Shown here: positions 43,993 to 54,905 of the stretch, piece by piece
Layout: every line of letters begins with the position of its first letter
Position numbering within the stretch: the stretch's first letter is position 1
Assembly (NCBI GenBank): GCA_000751595.1
Contig: CCMH01000004.1
Span: 1 to 64,000 of the forward strand
Length of the DNA stretch: 64,000 bases
Direction: 5' to 3'
Source: Weeksella massiliensis
Lineage (GTDB): Bacteria; Bacteroidota; Bacteroidia; Flavobacteriales; Weeksellaceae
Position numbers and translations under genes: made by a program
The notes under the pieces: model-generated
Told to the model about the DNA's origin: nothing
The model's database searches: none
Seen by the model: only the letters and a program-made list of their open reading frames with translations

Positions 43993-46161
43993 ATGAAACT
44001 AAATACAGCCTGTGAAACGTGTGAATTAAATCCTTCATCCGACCTAAAAAAACTGGGCGATTTTTCGGGTAAGTTCGATTATACCATTGCTTTGGCAGGG
44101 AATCCGAATACCGGGAAAAGTACCGTTTTCAACTCCTTAACTGGCTTAAAACAACATACCGGTAATTGGCCCGGAAAAACTGTAACCCATGCAGAGGGTA
44201 GTTTTTCTTATCATAACAAAACCTATAAAATCGTCGATCTTCCAGGGACTTATTCGTTGTTATCAACCTCAGAAGATGAGGAAGTTGCGCGCGATTTTGT
44301 GCTTTTCGGACAACCAGATGTTACAGTAGTAGTGGTAGATGCAAGCCGTTTAGAACGAAATTTATCGTTGGTTCTGCAGATTTTAGAAATTACCAATAAA
44401 GTTGTTTTGTGTATAAATCTGATGGATGAAGCGCGTCGTCATCATATAGAAATTGATAGCCGCACGTTGTCGAAAGATTTAGGAATTCCGGTTGTGGAGA
44501 CAAGTGCTCGATCGAAAGAAGGAATCCCCGATTTATTGGCAGCGATTCGTCAAGTTGCTGAAGGTAATTATCCTACCAAAAAATTACAACGTTTTCAATT
44601 GTCAGATAATACAGAAAAAGCCGTTAATGATTTATCGGGGCGTTTAGAAAAACTTTTTCCTACTTTGCCCAATACGCATTGGCTGGCAATGAGATTGATC
44701 GAAGGTGATGCGAGTATTTTGAGTTTTTTGGAAGAAAAAATCGATTCGAAAAATGAATTGTATGATTTGATTTCGCAAGCCGAAAAATATAAAAAAGAAT
44801 TGGGCGATGATTACCGAAATGATGTAGTGGAAGCGATCTATAGCAAGGCAGCAAAATTGGTAAACGATAATGTGACGACAGACAAAAATCGTCGTTCTTT
44901 CCGTTTGGATCGTTCGATAGATAGAATAGTTACGCACCGATTTTGGGGTTTCCCGATTATGCTTTTTTTATTAGGTATTGTTCTTTGGTTAACGATTGTT
45001 GGGTCTAATTATCCATCAGAATTACTATCGAAGTTATTGTTAGAGAATGTTTATCCATTCCTAAAACAAGGTGCCGCTTCGCTAAAATTTCCGTGGTGGC
45101 TTAGTGGTTTTTTAATCGACGGCGTCTATATGGCAACGGCTTGGGTAGTTTCGGTCATGTTACCTCCGATGGCTATTTTTTTCCCATTGTTTACATTGTT
45201 AGAAGATTTTGGATATTTACCTCGCGTAGCTTTCAATTTGGATCGACTATTCAAAAAATCTGGCGCACATGGAAAACAAGCCCTAACCATGACCATGGGT
45301 TTTGGGTGTAATGCAGCAGGTGTAGTAGCCACAAGAATTATCAATAGTCCAAGAGAAAAATTAATTGCAATTATAACCAATAACTTTTCATTATGCAATG
45401 GTCGTTGGCCAATGCAAATATTGATTGCGACTATCTTTTTAGGAGTTTTAGTTCCAGCAAAATGGTCGGGAACTATTTCTATGTTGGCTGTAATTTTTAT
45501 AGCTGTTTTAGGAATTGCCTTTACTTTTTTCACCTCATGGTTGTTATCCAAAACATTGCTAAAAGGTCAGGCTTCTTTCTTTACATTAGAATTGCCACCT
45601 TATCGTCCGCCACGTTTTTTTCAAACTATTTATACCTCAATTATCGATCGTACTTTGATTGTTCTTTGGCGTGCGATTGTTTTTGCAGCGCCTGCAGGTG
45701 CAGTAATTTGGTTGATTTCTAATATTCAGATTGCGGATCATAGCTTAGCAGTTTGGATGATAGACGGACTCAATCCCTTTGGATTATTTATAGGACTGAA
45801 TGGAGTGATTCTTTTAGCATATATTGTTGCCATTCCGGCGAATGAGATTGTGATTCCAACTATTCTTATGTTGACAGTGTTGACTTTAGGTGATAGTTCG
45901 CTGGGCGAAGGAGCAGGGGTGATGTTTGAAGGTTCTTCTGGCGAGATTGCTTCTTTATTGCACGCTGCCGGTTGGACAACCTTAACGGCCGTAAACCTCA
46001 TGCTTTTTAGTTTGTTGCACAATCCTTGTAGCACGACGATTTATACCATTTACAAAGAAACTGGAAGTAGAAAATGGACAGCTGTAGCAACTTTCTTACC
46101 GATAATTTATGGTTTTATTGTCTGTTTTTTAGTTACTAGAATTTGGCATTTATTTAGTTAA
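43993..46161 (+). CDS. feoB: ferrous iron transporter B
   Basis: 722 residues. The N-terminal GTPase has G1 GNPNTGKST (36-44), G3 VDLPGTYSL and G4 [11 protein letters not shown] spacer domain follows. The C-terminal membrane part has two Gate motifs ([16 protein letters not shown] and a second around [14 protein letters not shown]). It imports Fe(II) across the inner membrane. It has the usual length and an intact frame. Confidence 0.95.
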   Translation: MKLNTACETCELNPSSDLKKLGDFSGKFDYTIALAGNPNTGKSTVFNSLTGLKQHTGNWPGKTVTHAEGSFSYHNKTYKIVDLPGTYSLLSTSEDEEVARDFVLFGQPDVTVVVVDASRLERNLSLVLQILEITNKVVLCINLMDEARRHHIEIDSRTLSKDLGIPVVETSARSKEGIPDLLAAIRQVAEGNYPTKKLQRFQLSDNTEKAVNDLSGRLEKLFPTLPNTHWLAMRLIEGDASILSFLEEKIDSKNELYDLISQAEKYKKELGDDYRNDVVEAIYSKAAKLVNDNVTTDKNRRSFRLDRSIDRIVTHRFWGFPIMLFLLGIVLWLTIVGSNYPSELLSKLLLENVYPFLKQGAASLKFPWWLSGFLIDGVYMATAWVVSVMLPPMAIFFPLFTLLEDFGYLPRVAFNLDRLFKKSGAHGKQALTMTMGFGCNAAGVVATRIINSPREKLIAIITNNFSLCNGRWPMQILIATIFLGVLVPAKWSGTISMLAVIFIAVLGIAFTFFTSWLLSKTLLKGQASFFTLELPPYRPPRFFQTIYTSIIDRTLIVLWRAIVFAAPAGAVIWLISNIQIADHSLAVWMIDGLNPFGLFIGLNGVILLAYIVAIPANEIVIPTILMLTVLTLGDSSLGEGAGVMFEGSSGEIASLLHAAGWTTLTAVNLMLFSLLHNPCSTTIYTIYKETGSRKWTAVATFLPIIYGFIVCFLVTRIWHLFS

Positions 46162-46318
46162 TTATTTTTTATTTGTTCAAGAGCATTTCGTTTAAAGGCA
46201 ATTTTACATTTCTTAATCAGAAGGTAAATGAGCTTTTAAACGTTTTGCGTATCTTTGATATTTAAAGGAAACATTCCTATTAGTTATCAATAGGATATAA
46301 AAAACAGTAAACCATCAT

Positions 46319-46870
46319 ATGAAAGTTCTACTATTTAATGGAGCTCTCGATAAAAGAGAAAATTCAGTTTCAGAACGAATTTGTAAATATTTTCAGACTC
46401 AACTTAATCAAAAAAATATAGAAACGACAATTTTCAATATTGCCGAATCCAATATTCCATTGCTCGATTTTTCGATCAAAGAAACGCCAAAAGAAGTGTT
46501 AGAAATGAATAATCTCTTCGTAGAAACCGATTTACAAATTTGGTTTACACCTCTGTATCATGGAAGTTTGACGGGGGCCATGAAAAACGCCATCGATTGG
46601 TTAGAAATCAGTGCCAAATTGCCTAAACCTTACCTCACCGGAAAACGAATCGGTCTGGTAAGTTGGGCAGATGGTATGCAAGCCATGCAAGGCATTAATG
46701 CGATGGAATCTATCGTAAAAGCTCTCAGAGCCTGGCCTTTACCTTATAGTGTTCCAGTGCAAAGACCCGACTTGTTTACCGAAAATCAAGAGATTAACAC
46801 CAAATACGAAACGCGTTTTCAACTGCTAATCGATGTATTGCTAGAAGGACCAAATCATGCAAAATGGTAA
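46319..46870 (+). CDS. NAD(P)H-dependent FMN reductase
   Basis: 183 residues with a flavodoxin-like fold: KVLLFNGALDKRENSVSERI at the start, TPLYHGSLTGAMKNAIDWL (FMN phosphate loop) and a GKRIGLVSWADGMQAMQGIN strand. It reduces flavin or quinones using NAD(P)H; the exact substrate is unknown. It is monocistronic and convergent with the lipoprotein gene. Confidence 0.88.
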   Translation: MKVLLFNGALDKRENSVSERICKYFQTQLNQKNIETTIFNIAESNIPLLDFSIKETPKEVLEMNNLFVETDLQIWFTPLYHGSLTGAMKNAIDWLEISAKLPKPYLTGKRIGLVSWADGMQAMQGINAMESIVKALRAWPLPYSVPVQRPDLFTENQEINTKYETRFQLLIDVLLEGPNHAKW

Positions 46871-46886
46871 CGTTACCTTGTTTTCG

Positions 46887-47339
46887 TTATAAAGGAAAAG
46901 TTTGGTGTGCAATCATTTTATAATGTTGATCGTACACCACAATTCTTACTTCTTTTATGTTTTTGGGTAAACGTGTAGAAAGTTGTTTGAAATAAGTCTT
47001 TTCTCGATTTCTTCTAACTTTATTATCCTCTAAAAGTTGATGCTTCACAATCAATTCATCATCATTAATTTCTATTTCTTTGGTGAAATGAGAAGACTTT
47101 TCTGATAAAGGAATTTGCGCATCTTTTGCATCGATAGAATAATATAAAGTTCTATTTTTTAACTCATCTAGTTTGATGGTTAATGGTTTATCATCAGTAA
47201 TTGTATCAAAATTATAAGTAGATAATAAAGGTTTTTCTTCTGAAAGTTGTGTACTACAACTGCCAGAAAAAAATAGAGTGACCAAAAGTAGCGAAGAAGA
47301 AAATCCGAAATTCTTTTTCAATTTACATACACCTTTCAT
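46887..47339 (-). CDS. hypothetical lipoprotein
   Basis: 150 residues. The leader KKNFGFSSSLLLVTLFFSGSC ends in a lipobox Cys, so it should be lipid-anchored; the start at 47339 or the inner MK-less region is uncertain. The body is beta-rich (PLTIKLDELKNRTLYYSIDA). No family was recognised. Its start lies inside the end of the next minus-strand gene (17-base overlap), so the two are translationally coupled. Confidence 0.6.
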   Translation of the reverse strand: MKGVCKLKKNFGFSSSLLLVTLFFSGSCSTQLSEEKPLLSTYNFDTITDDKPLTIKLDELKNRTLYYSIDAKDAQIPLSEKSSHFTKEIEINDDELIVKHQLLEDNKVRRNREKTYFKQLSTRLPKNIKEVRIVVYDQHYKMIAHQTFPL

Positions 47340-47739
47340 TGATAAGATTACATAAACGATTTAGTTCTATTTCTATTTTCTTGGCTTCTTGCATCGCTTG
47401 CTCGATAATCATTTTATCGAAAAGGGAATTCAATTCGGCTTTTTGGGCAAGAATTTTTTCATAAATCCGATTCTTATAATTGATCTGATCAAAGTATCGG
47501 ATGATATCTTCAAGCTCATCAAAATTAGAAGAGTCGATGGGATTTTGTAGATAATAATTCCATAAAAACTTCTGTTCGCCTTGTATTTTCTCTTCGATTT
47601 CTTGAATTGTTTCTTCGTTTTGGCAATTATTTCCGTTATTTCTATGGTCGTTAATCAATTCAGCTCTTAGAAATTCTAAATGTTTAATCTTTTTTGTTTT
47701 CAAGGGTGTTGTAATTATCATAAATACTTCGTCATCCAA
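47323..47739 (-). CDS. hypothetical helical protein
   Basis: 138 residues, almost all helix and rich in charge (IQEIEEKIQGEQKFLWNYYL, QEAKKIEIELNRLCNLI), likely cytoplasmic. No family was recognised. An alternative start at 47721 (MIITTPLK) would drop six residues. It is first of a two-gene unit with the lipoprotein gene. Confidence 0.55.
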   Translation of the reverse strand: MDDEVFMIITTPLKTKKIKHLEFLRAELINDHRNNGNNCQNEETIQEIEEKIQGEQKFLWNYYLQNPIDSSNFDELEDIIRYFDQINYKNRIYEKILAQKAELNSLFDKMIIEQAMQEAKKIEIELNRLCNLINERCM

Positions 47740-47929
47740 AATCCCACGAAGTCAGTTGCTTATATTAGTTATACTTTTTTGGATGTTAGGGTAATTTGTT
47801 TTATATTTTGAATTGAATTTTCACATTTCCGATAGGAAATGAACAAGGGTTACAAAGTTGAAAAATAATTATTGAATTTTCAAAAATATCATGATGAATT
47901 TTACCTAAAAAAGCATATTTATGTTATGA

Positions 47930-47957
47930 AAAAAGGCTATCATATATGATGATAGCC
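47930..47957 (-). terminator. terminator of the outer-membrane protein gene
   Basis: GGCTATCAT (47935-47943) and ATGATAGCC (47949-47957) with the T run on the minus strand. Confidence 0.8.
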
Positions 47958-47993
47958 TAAGCTTTTATAATCTATTGTTTTTAAAATGCTTTC

Positions 47994-48584
47994 TTAGTTT
48001 TTACCTAAATAAATTTGGAAACCTAGAGCAACACCTAATCCGTTTTGTGCTTTTGCATCTGAAGCATCAGATTTAGAATAATTATATCCTACAGACCCTT
48101 CAAGGGCAACATTACGAGAAACAAAGTGTGCATATCCTGCATTTAAACCAAAACCGAAAGAAGTGTCTTTTTTAGACCCATCATCAGTACCGCCTCTGTC
48201 TGCTCCTGTAATACCTGCTTCAGCTTGACCAAAAAATCTACCAGTTGAACTTGCTCCTTCAGGGAAATAGTAACGTGCAAATGGCATCAAGCGGTAGTTC
48301 CAAATGTTTTTATCATTCTTCACTGTTTGTAAGCCAAAACTAGTTGTTAAACCAATAGCAATTCCATCAGAAATAAAATAACCAGCTTGCGGATTTAAGT
48401 TGATATTAAAGTTTTCTCCTTCGAATGAGTAGCCTAAAGACCCTATTGAACCTCCAACTAACCAGTTTCCTTGTTTAATTGGCGTTGTCCCAACATCAGC
48501 TGATGTAGAAGGAGTGGAAATATTTTGTCCGAAGGAAAAAATTGATACCGATAAAAGACTTAATGTTAAAATTATTTTTTTCAT
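47994..48584 (-). CDS. outer-membrane beta-barrel protein (OmpX/OmpW-like)
   Basis: 196 residues with a signal peptide (MKKIILTLSLLSVSIFSFGQ) and about eight amphipathic strands (NWLVGGSIGSLGYSFEGENF, NYRLMPFARYYFPEG, VALEGSVGYNYSKSD), ending in LGVALGFQIYLGKN. It resembles small Bacteroidota barrels of the OMP_b-brl group. The function is unknown. Confidence 0.75.
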   Translation of the reverse strand: MKKIILTLSLLSVSIFSFGQNISTPSTSADVGTTPIKQGNWLVGGSIGSLGYSFEGENFNINLNPQAGYFISDGIAIGLTTSFGLQTVKNDKNIWNYRLMPFARYYFPEGASSTGRFFGQAEAGITGADRGGTDDGSKKDTSFGFGLNAGYAHFVSRNVALEGSVGYNYSKSDASDAKAQNGLGVALGFQIYLGKN

Positions 48585-48818
48585 AATAATAGCGTTTTTC
48601 TATGAATAATTAGTTTTGTTGTAAATGTGCAATTAACGTACCATAAATAATTTATTAACTTTTAATTTTGACTCCATTTGCTTTTTTTATTGATTGTAAA
48701 ATGTTTAGTTATAATAAATCTTCAGTTTTTATATCAGCCAAATAAAATATTTATAAAATTAACCAACCTTTTTTATGTAAATTGCATCTAGACAATAGAA
48801 TCTAAAAATCATAATCCA

Positions 48819-51800
48819 ATGAGGCAATTAATCTTATTATTTGCGCTACTATTTAGTTCATATACTATGGCACAAAATTCTTTAAATACCATTTGGAAAG
48901 AAATAGAGAAGGAGTTTAACGATGGAAACTTCAAATCTTTACAACCAAAAATCAATCAAGCAATCGATTTGGCAAGGAAAGAAAACAATATTCCGTTTGT
49001 TGCTAAAGGAATGTTTGCAAAGGCCAAAATCCAAATTGTGACGCAGGACGAAAACGATGATGTGAATTTTGTTTTTCGGGATTTCGAAAAAGAAATTAGT
49101 CGTACAAGCGGTGTTGAAAAAGTTATTTTAACAGAATATTTACGTCAATTGTATTCGATTTATTGGTCAGAAAATTCTTGGAAATTTAGGAATAGAACGA
49201 ACTTACAAAATTCACCTTCCGAGGATATCCGATTTTGGAGTGAAGTAAATTTCTTGGATAAAAACGATGAATTATTTTCTCAAATTAAAGCTCAGAAAAA
49301 CCTTTTACAAAACGAAAAAAGCGAAAAATGGCTTTCACTTTTTGAATATGATCCAGCAATTGAACAAGAAAAAATAAAGAATAGTTTCCGCTTATTGCCT
49401 ACGCTTTGGGACGTTTTGGCTAATAATCAATTGCAATATTTAAAGCAAAATAACTCAGCTTTGGTAAATGACTATGTTGATGAATGGTTGGCTTCCAATG
49501 CTGGCTTAACTTCAGAGCTAAAGATGTACTTGGAAGAAGTGAAAATTAATCAGCAAGAGGATTTATTTGGAGAAGTAAAATATATAGATGCACTGAAAAA
49601 TCTGATTGCACGATATCCGAAAAATTGGTACTCGTATGAAGTGATGTATCATTTGGTTTCTAAATTGTACAATAATCAGATTTCGGAACAAGAGCAATAC
49701 GATGAAATTTTAACTTTTCTCAAGATAATTCTTTCTGAATCAAAAGATAAAGAGTTGTTGAAAAATGCTAAATTGTTTGTGGATGTCATCAATAATCCTT
49801 CGATTACATTGACGATGGATGAGTTTATTACTCCCAATCAGGTGAATCCTATCCAGGTAAATCATAAAAATACGTCGAAGTTTTATGTGAGAATTTACGA
49901 TTATAATATCGGGGCAAAAGATATTCAATCTCAAGATTTACGAAACAATTTATTGCGAAATTATCAAGAAGGTAATAGTTACGAAAAGTTTTTATCGAAT
50001 CTAAAAATTGTCGATTCTTATACAATTGATCTAAAGAAATTCGAGGATAATCTAGAACATTCGACCTTGTTTGCCTTGAAATCTTTACCTGCAGGTCGAT
50101 ATATTTTAGTGGCGAGTTTAGAAGATAATTTCAAAAGAAATGCCACCAATAAAATAGATGTTTTAGAACTGAAAGTTTCCAATTATTCGATTTTGTTTGA
50201 TGCACTTCAACATGTTTTTCAGGTAGCAAATCGACAAACGGGTAAAAAAGTGGCCAACATGCCCATCGAAATTTATTCGATGAAGTATGTCAATCAAAAA
50301 CCAGAAATTGTTTTAGATTCAACGATTATTACCAATAAAAATGGTCTTATTCACAAAAAAATCAAGAACTCTTTTTATTTTCGATTAGCCGATGAAAACA
50401 TTTTTTATTCGGATTATAATTATGGTTCTTTTACGCCTAAAAGAGATATATCCGTTAATAAAGTCGTAGAGTTATTTACCGATCGCGCGATTTACCGACC
50501 AGGGCAAACCGTTTATTTTAAAGGGATTGCTTATTCTGTTGATAGTCAAAATAAAACAACTTCGGTTATACCAAAAGAAAAGTTCATGGTAAAACTGTTG
50601 GATATTAATCAAAAAGAAATTCAACAAATAGAACTTACTTCGAATGAATTTGGTTCGGTAAACGGAACTTTTACGCTTCCTGCTTCGGCACTAACTGGGG
50701 CGTTTACCATAAAGATAGACAATTTAGGATATAAAACTATTTCGGTAGAAGAATATAAACGCCCAAAATTTTCGGTAGAATTAAACGATTTGACGCAAAC
50801 TTTTCAGTTGAACTCAACCGTGAATATTTCCGGAAAAGCAGTTACTTTTTCGGGTGGAAACATGGATAATGCCCAAGTGAAATACAGAGTTTATCGTCAA
50901 GCCATTTTTCCGTATTGGTTTTTTAGCGCTCGTCGTCCGAAATATGAAGCTGAAGAAGAGTTGGTTTTCGGGCAATTAGAAACAAATAATCAAGGAGAAT
51001 TTGCTTTTCAATTTCCGGCAAACTCGGCAAGAGAACGAAACGGAAAAGATGACGTTAGAACTTATACTTTTCGGGTTGTTGTGGAAGTAACCGATCTGAA
51101 TGGTGAAACGCATTCTACCGAAAAAAGTATTATGATTGGGGATAAAAATCTTTTGGTTCGAGCAAAATTAGAAGATAAAGTTTCGGTGAAAAATTTAGAA
51201 AATTTTGAGTTGAATTCGACCGATCTTAATTTTAACAAAATTGCTACGCAAGGTGTTTTGACGATTTCTGAATTAGAAGCTCCTAAAAGAGCTTTGAGAA
51301 AAAATAAATTCACGACGAATTATGAATTATATTCTCGTACCGAGTTCGAAAAATTATTTCCGCATGATGCGTATGCAAATGAAGATAATCCAGAGAATTG
51401 GGCGAAAGGAAAACAAGTTTTCTCAACGAAATTCAATACTCAACTTTCAGAAGCAATCCGTGTAGCTGATGCTTCGAAATGGAAAGAAGGCTATTATACG
51501 GTACAGATGAAAGTTCAGGAGAATGGAGAGCAAGAGGAATTTTATCAAATTATTTATTTAGCTAATCCGAAAAAGAAATCTGCGGCGACCGAATTATTTC
51601 AATACACCTTGAACCAAGAATCTTTCCAACCAAAAGATAACGCAGTGATAACATTCACGACTAATGCGGATAATCTTGAAGTGAAAATTCGATTAGAAGC
51701 GGATGAAGAAATCAAACACGAAGAACTTTTAACGGTAACCAAAAAAGGAAATTCGTATTCGTTTCCGATCGAAAAAAGTTACAAAAGTAATGTGTTTTTG

Positions 51801-54710
51801 CATTATGAATTTGTAAAATACAATTCGGCGCAGCAAGGTACAATTGTGATTAATGTACCTACTGAAAATAAAAATCTAGAAATCACGACCGAAAGTGTAC
51901 GAGATTTATTGACGCCAGGAGCCAAAGAAAAATGGACTTTTACCATAAAAGGAAGTAAAAAAGATAAAGTTTTATCAGAATTTCTTGCCACGATGTACGA
52001 TGCTTCTTTGGATCAATTTGCATCAAATTCTTTGAGAATGCTTCCGTATAATTTCTATTCTTATCCAAGAAGAAGTTTCGCATATAATAACGCGTTTGAT
52101 TTAACTGAATCGGAACAATGGACGATGAATAATTTGTATCCAACTTATCGATACAATTATTATTTATATCCTATCAATACTTTTGATTTTAGTTTTAGTT
52201 CTTATGTATATAATAGAATGTACAGAACAGCTGCGATGGCAGAAAGTACAGTAGCAGCACCAATTGTTGAGAAAAGTGTTCGTATGAAAGATGTTGACGC
52301 TTCGGCAGCCGTACAAGATAAACAATTGGATGGCGGAATAGCTAACGAGCAAATAACAGAAACCCCGCAAGAGAAAGGAGAGGAGATTGCTACTCGACGA
52401 AATTTACAAGAAACTGCCTTTTTCTATCCTACCCTAAAAACAGATAAAGAGGGCAATGTGCAGTTCGAGTTTACTGTTCCGGAAAGTTTAACGAAATGGA
52501 AGTTGATGGGGCTTGCGCATACCAAAGATATGAAGATAGGATATTACGAGAAAGAAGTTGTAACCCAAAAAGAATTGATGGTTGTACCGAATATGCCACG
52601 ATTTTTACGGGTTGGTGATAAGATGAAAATTTCGAGTAAAATCATGAATCTTTCGGATAAAAATCTCAATGGAAAAGCGAAATTAGTGTTAACGGATGCA
52701 ATTACGCAACAACCGTTGGACATGGTTTTTGAGAATGCCAATAACACCAAAGATTTTTCGGCATATAAAGGACAATCGACCGAAGTCAATTGGGAAATTA
52801 ACATTCCAGAACATGTGCAGCTCGTGACTTATAAAGTAACGGCAGAAGCAAACGGTTTCACAGATGGCGAAGAATCTGTTTTGCCTATTGTAACAAATCG
52901 TATGATGGTGACCGAAACTTTACCGTTGTTTGTAAGAGAAAATCAGAACAAAAAGTTTGAGTTTAAAAATTTACTCAATCAACGTTCTTCGACGCTCGAA
53001 AATTATCAATTGACTTTAGAGTTAACGAATAATCCGATTTGGTACGCGATATTTTCTTTGCCTTATCTCAAAGAAAATCCGAACGAATCATCAGAGCAAA
53101 TTTTTAGTTCATTGTATGCGAATTTACTTTCAGAAAAACTTTTAACTTCTAATCCGAAAATAAAAGCGGTTTTTGATGATTGGAATAAAAAAGGACAATT
53201 AAAATCGAAATTAGACCTCAACCAAGAGCTAAAATCGATTATTCTCGACGAAACACCTTGGGTACAAGATGCCTTGAGCGAAGAAGAGCAAATGAAACGT
53301 ATTGCCGTTTTGTTTGATTTGAATACCATGCAACAACAAATTCAAAGTAGTTTCGAGAAGTTGATGCAACAACAAAAAGATTCGGGTGGTTTTTCTTGGT
53401 ATAATGGTGGATTAGAAAGCGAGTATTTTACAACTTACATTTTGAGTGGATTTGGGAATATGAAAAAAATGGGCGTTGATTTAGATAAATTTAATCTTTC
53501 AGCTGATGAAAATATTTCTGCAATGATAGAATTTTTAGATCATCAACAACTTAATTTTTATACAGCTCAAAAAGCAAAAAACTTACAAATTTCAGATTGG
53601 AACAATGGGATCCATTATCTCTATGCAAGAAGTTTCTTTTTGGATGATCATCCTCTCCCAAAAGAATTGAATGAATTGAAAACAATTTATATCAATAATA
53701 TCAAGAAAAACGCACGTCAATTATCACTTCAAACACGAGCGATGGCTGCCATAATTTTGATTAGAATGGGAGAGAAAAGCGAGGCCAAACGAATTATCAC
53801 TTCTCTAAAAGAAACCAGCGTAGATAGTGACGAGATGGGTATGTATTGGAAGAGTAATGTTGTCGGTTGGGCTTGGTTTGCAACGCCTGTAGAAACTCAA
53901 GCAATCTTAATAGAAGCTTTCTCGGAAGTTAACCAAGATGAAGAATCAGTAGAAAAAATGAAAGTTTGGTTATTGAAAAATAGACAAACCAATCAGTGGA
54001 ATTCTACCAAAGCGACAACCAAAGCAGTCTATGCGCTTCTCGGAACCGGAAAATCTTGGATAGATTCAGAAATCGATGTCCGAATTTCTTTAGGAAACAA
54101 AGCAGTTGATTTTTCAACTTCGACCCCACAAAGTGGAACCGGAATGGTGAAAAAAGTTTGGACGAGCAAAGAAATTCAGCCCGAAATGGGGAATGTCAAT
54201 ATCGAGAAAAAATCTGCCGGAGTTGCTTGGGGGGCTTTGTATTGGCAATATTTCGAAGATTTGGATAAAATTCAATCAGCTGAAACCGGAATTGCTTTTC
54301 AGAAAGATTTGTATAGAAAAGAAAATACTGCCAATGGGCCAATGTTGATGAATATTACCGAGAAAACTCCTATCAAAATTGGAGATGTTGTGGTGGTTCG
54401 TTTACGAATTTCGATTGATCGTCCGATGCAGTTTGTCCATATAAAAGATATGCGAGCAGCAGGTTTCGAGCCTGTAAATGCGCTTTCAGGATATCAATAC
54501 AACGGAGAGTTTGGCTATTATCAGAGTACGCGAGATTTGGCCACTAATTTTTACGTAGATTATATGCCACGCGGAACGTACGTGTTCGAATATGAATTGA
54601 TTGCCAATAATGAAGGTGATTTCTCGAACGGAATTACTACAATGCAAAACATGTATGCTCCAGAATTGAGTGCGCATAGTAAAGGAATTAGAGTGCAAAT
54701 CAAAAAGTAA
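48819..54710 (+). CDS. alpha-2-macroglobulin-like protein lacking the thioester cysteine
   Basis: 1963 residues with a signal peptide (MRQLILLFALLFSSYTMAQ) and no lipobox. MG-type beta domains follow (TDRAIYRPGQTVYFKGIAY near 560), then a linker/bait-like stretch (AAMAESTVAAPIVEKSVRMK near 1130), the A2M core (RNLQETAFFYPTLKTDKEGN, FTVPESLTKWKLMGLAHTKD) and the helical TED-like domain (GGFSWYNGGLESEYFTTYIL near 1520). The place of the thioester motif C-x-E-Q reads S-S-E-Q (1424-1427), so no covalent trap can form. A periplasmic protease-trapping or envelope role is inferred. Confidence 0.9.
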   Translation: MRQLILLFALLFSSYTMAQNSLNTIWKEIEKEFNDGNFKSLQPKINQAIDLARKENNIPFVAKGMFAKAKIQIVTQDENDDVNFVFRDFEKEISRTSGVEKVILTEYLRQLYSIYWSENSWKFRNRTNLQNSPSEDIRFWSEVNFLDKNDELFSQIKAQKNLLQNEKSEKWLSLFEYDPAIEQEKIKNSFRLLPTLWDVLANNQLQYLKQNNSALVNDYVDEWLASNAGLTSELKMYLEEVKINQQEDLFGEVKYIDALKNLIARYPKNWYSYEVMYHLVSKLYNNQISEQEQYDEILTFLKIILSESKDKELLKNAKLFVDVINNPSITLTMDEFITPNQVNPIQVNHKNTSKFYVRIYDYNIGAKDIQSQDLRNNLLRNYQEGNSYEKFLSNLKIVDSYTIDLKKFEDNLEHSTLFALKSLPAGRYILVASLEDNFKRNATNKIDVLELKVSNYSILFDALQHVFQVANRQTGKKVANMPIEIYSMKYVNQKPEIVLDSTIITNKNGLIHKKIKNSFYFRLADENIFYSDYNYGSFTPKRDISVNKVVELFTDRAIYRPGQTVYFKGIAYSVDSQNKTTSVIPKEKFMVKLLDINQKEIQQIELTSNEFGSVNGTFTLPASALTGAFTIKIDNLGYKTISVEEYKRPKFSVELNDLTQTFQLNSTVNISGKAVTFSGGNMDNAQVKYRVYRQAIFPYWFFSARRPKYEAEEELVFGQLETNNQGEFAFQFPANSARERNGKDDVRTYTFRVVVEVTDLNGETHSTEKSIMIGDKNLLVRAKLEDKVSVKNLENFELNSTDLNFNKIATQGVLTISELEAPKRALRKNKFTTNYELYSRTEFEKLFPHDAYANEDNPENWAKGKQVFSTKFNTQLSEAIRVADASKWKEGYYTVQMKVQENGEQEEFYQIIYLANPKKKSAATELFQYTLNQESFQPKDNAVITFTTNADNLEVKIRLEADEEIKHEELLTVTKKGNSYSFPIEKSYKSNVFLHYEFVKYNSAQQGTIVINVPTENKNLEITTESVRDLLTPGAKEKWTFTIKGSKKDKVLSEFLATMYDASLDQFASNSLRMLPYNFYSYPRRSFAYNNAFDLTESEQWTMNNLYPTYRYNYYLYPINTFDFSFSSYVYNRMYRTAAMAESTVAAPIVEKSVRMKDVDASAAVQDKQLDGGIANEQITETPQEKGEEIATRRNLQETAFFYPTLKTDKEGNVQFEFTVPESLTKWKLMGLAHTKDMKIGYYEKEVVTQKELMVVPNMPRFLRVGDKMKISSKIMNLSDKNLNGKAKLVLTDAITQQPLDMVFENANNTKDFSAYKGQSTEVNWEINIPEHVQLVTYKVTAEANGFTDGEESVLPIVTNRMMVTETLPLFVRENQNKKFEFKNLLNQRSSTLENYQLTLELTNNPIWYAIFSLPYLKENPNESSEQIFSSLYANLLSEKLLTSNPKIKAVFDDWNKKGQLKSKLDLNQELKSIILDETPWVQDALSEEEQMKRIAVLFDLNTMQQQIQSSFEKLMQQQKDSGGFSWYNGGLESEYFTTYILSGFGNMKKMGVDLDKFNLSADENISAMIEFLDHQQLNFYTAQKAKNLQISDWNNGIHYLYARSFFLDDHPLPKELNELKTIYINNIKKNARQLSLQTRAMAAIILIRMGEKSEAKRIITSLKETSVDSDEMGMYWKSNVVGWAWFATPVETQAILIEAFSEVNQDEESVEKMKVWLLKNRQTNQWNSTKATTKAVYALLGTGKSWIDSEIDVRISLGNKAVDFSTSTPQSGTGMVKKVWTSKEIQPEMGNVNIEKKSAGVAWGALYWQYFEDLDKIQSAETGIAFQKDLYRKENTANGPMLMNITEKTPIKIGDVVVVRLRISIDRPMQFVHIKDMRAAGFEPVNALSGYQYNGEFGYYQSTRDLATNFYVDYMPRGTYVFEYELIANNEGDFSNGITTMQNMYAPELSAHSKGIRVQIKK

Positions 54711-54731
54711 ATAAGTGATTATTATGATAGA

Positions 54732-54760
54732 AACTCCTCGAATTTTTCGGGGAGTTTTTT
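54732..54760 (+). terminator. terminator of the macroglobulin gene
   Basis: AACTCCTCG and CGGGGAGTT (54732-54756) followed by TTTTTT. Confidence 0.8.
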
Positions 54761-54905
54761 ATTGAATGTAAATGATGAGTATTATGGTGAAAATACCCTA
54801 TAAAAGGTATTTTTATTTACTTTTTGTAATTGTAAATTTAATACGAGAAATAGAGTTTTCTGATAGGTGCTTTAGAGTATAGAATTGAATTCAAAGTTTT
54901 TTGGT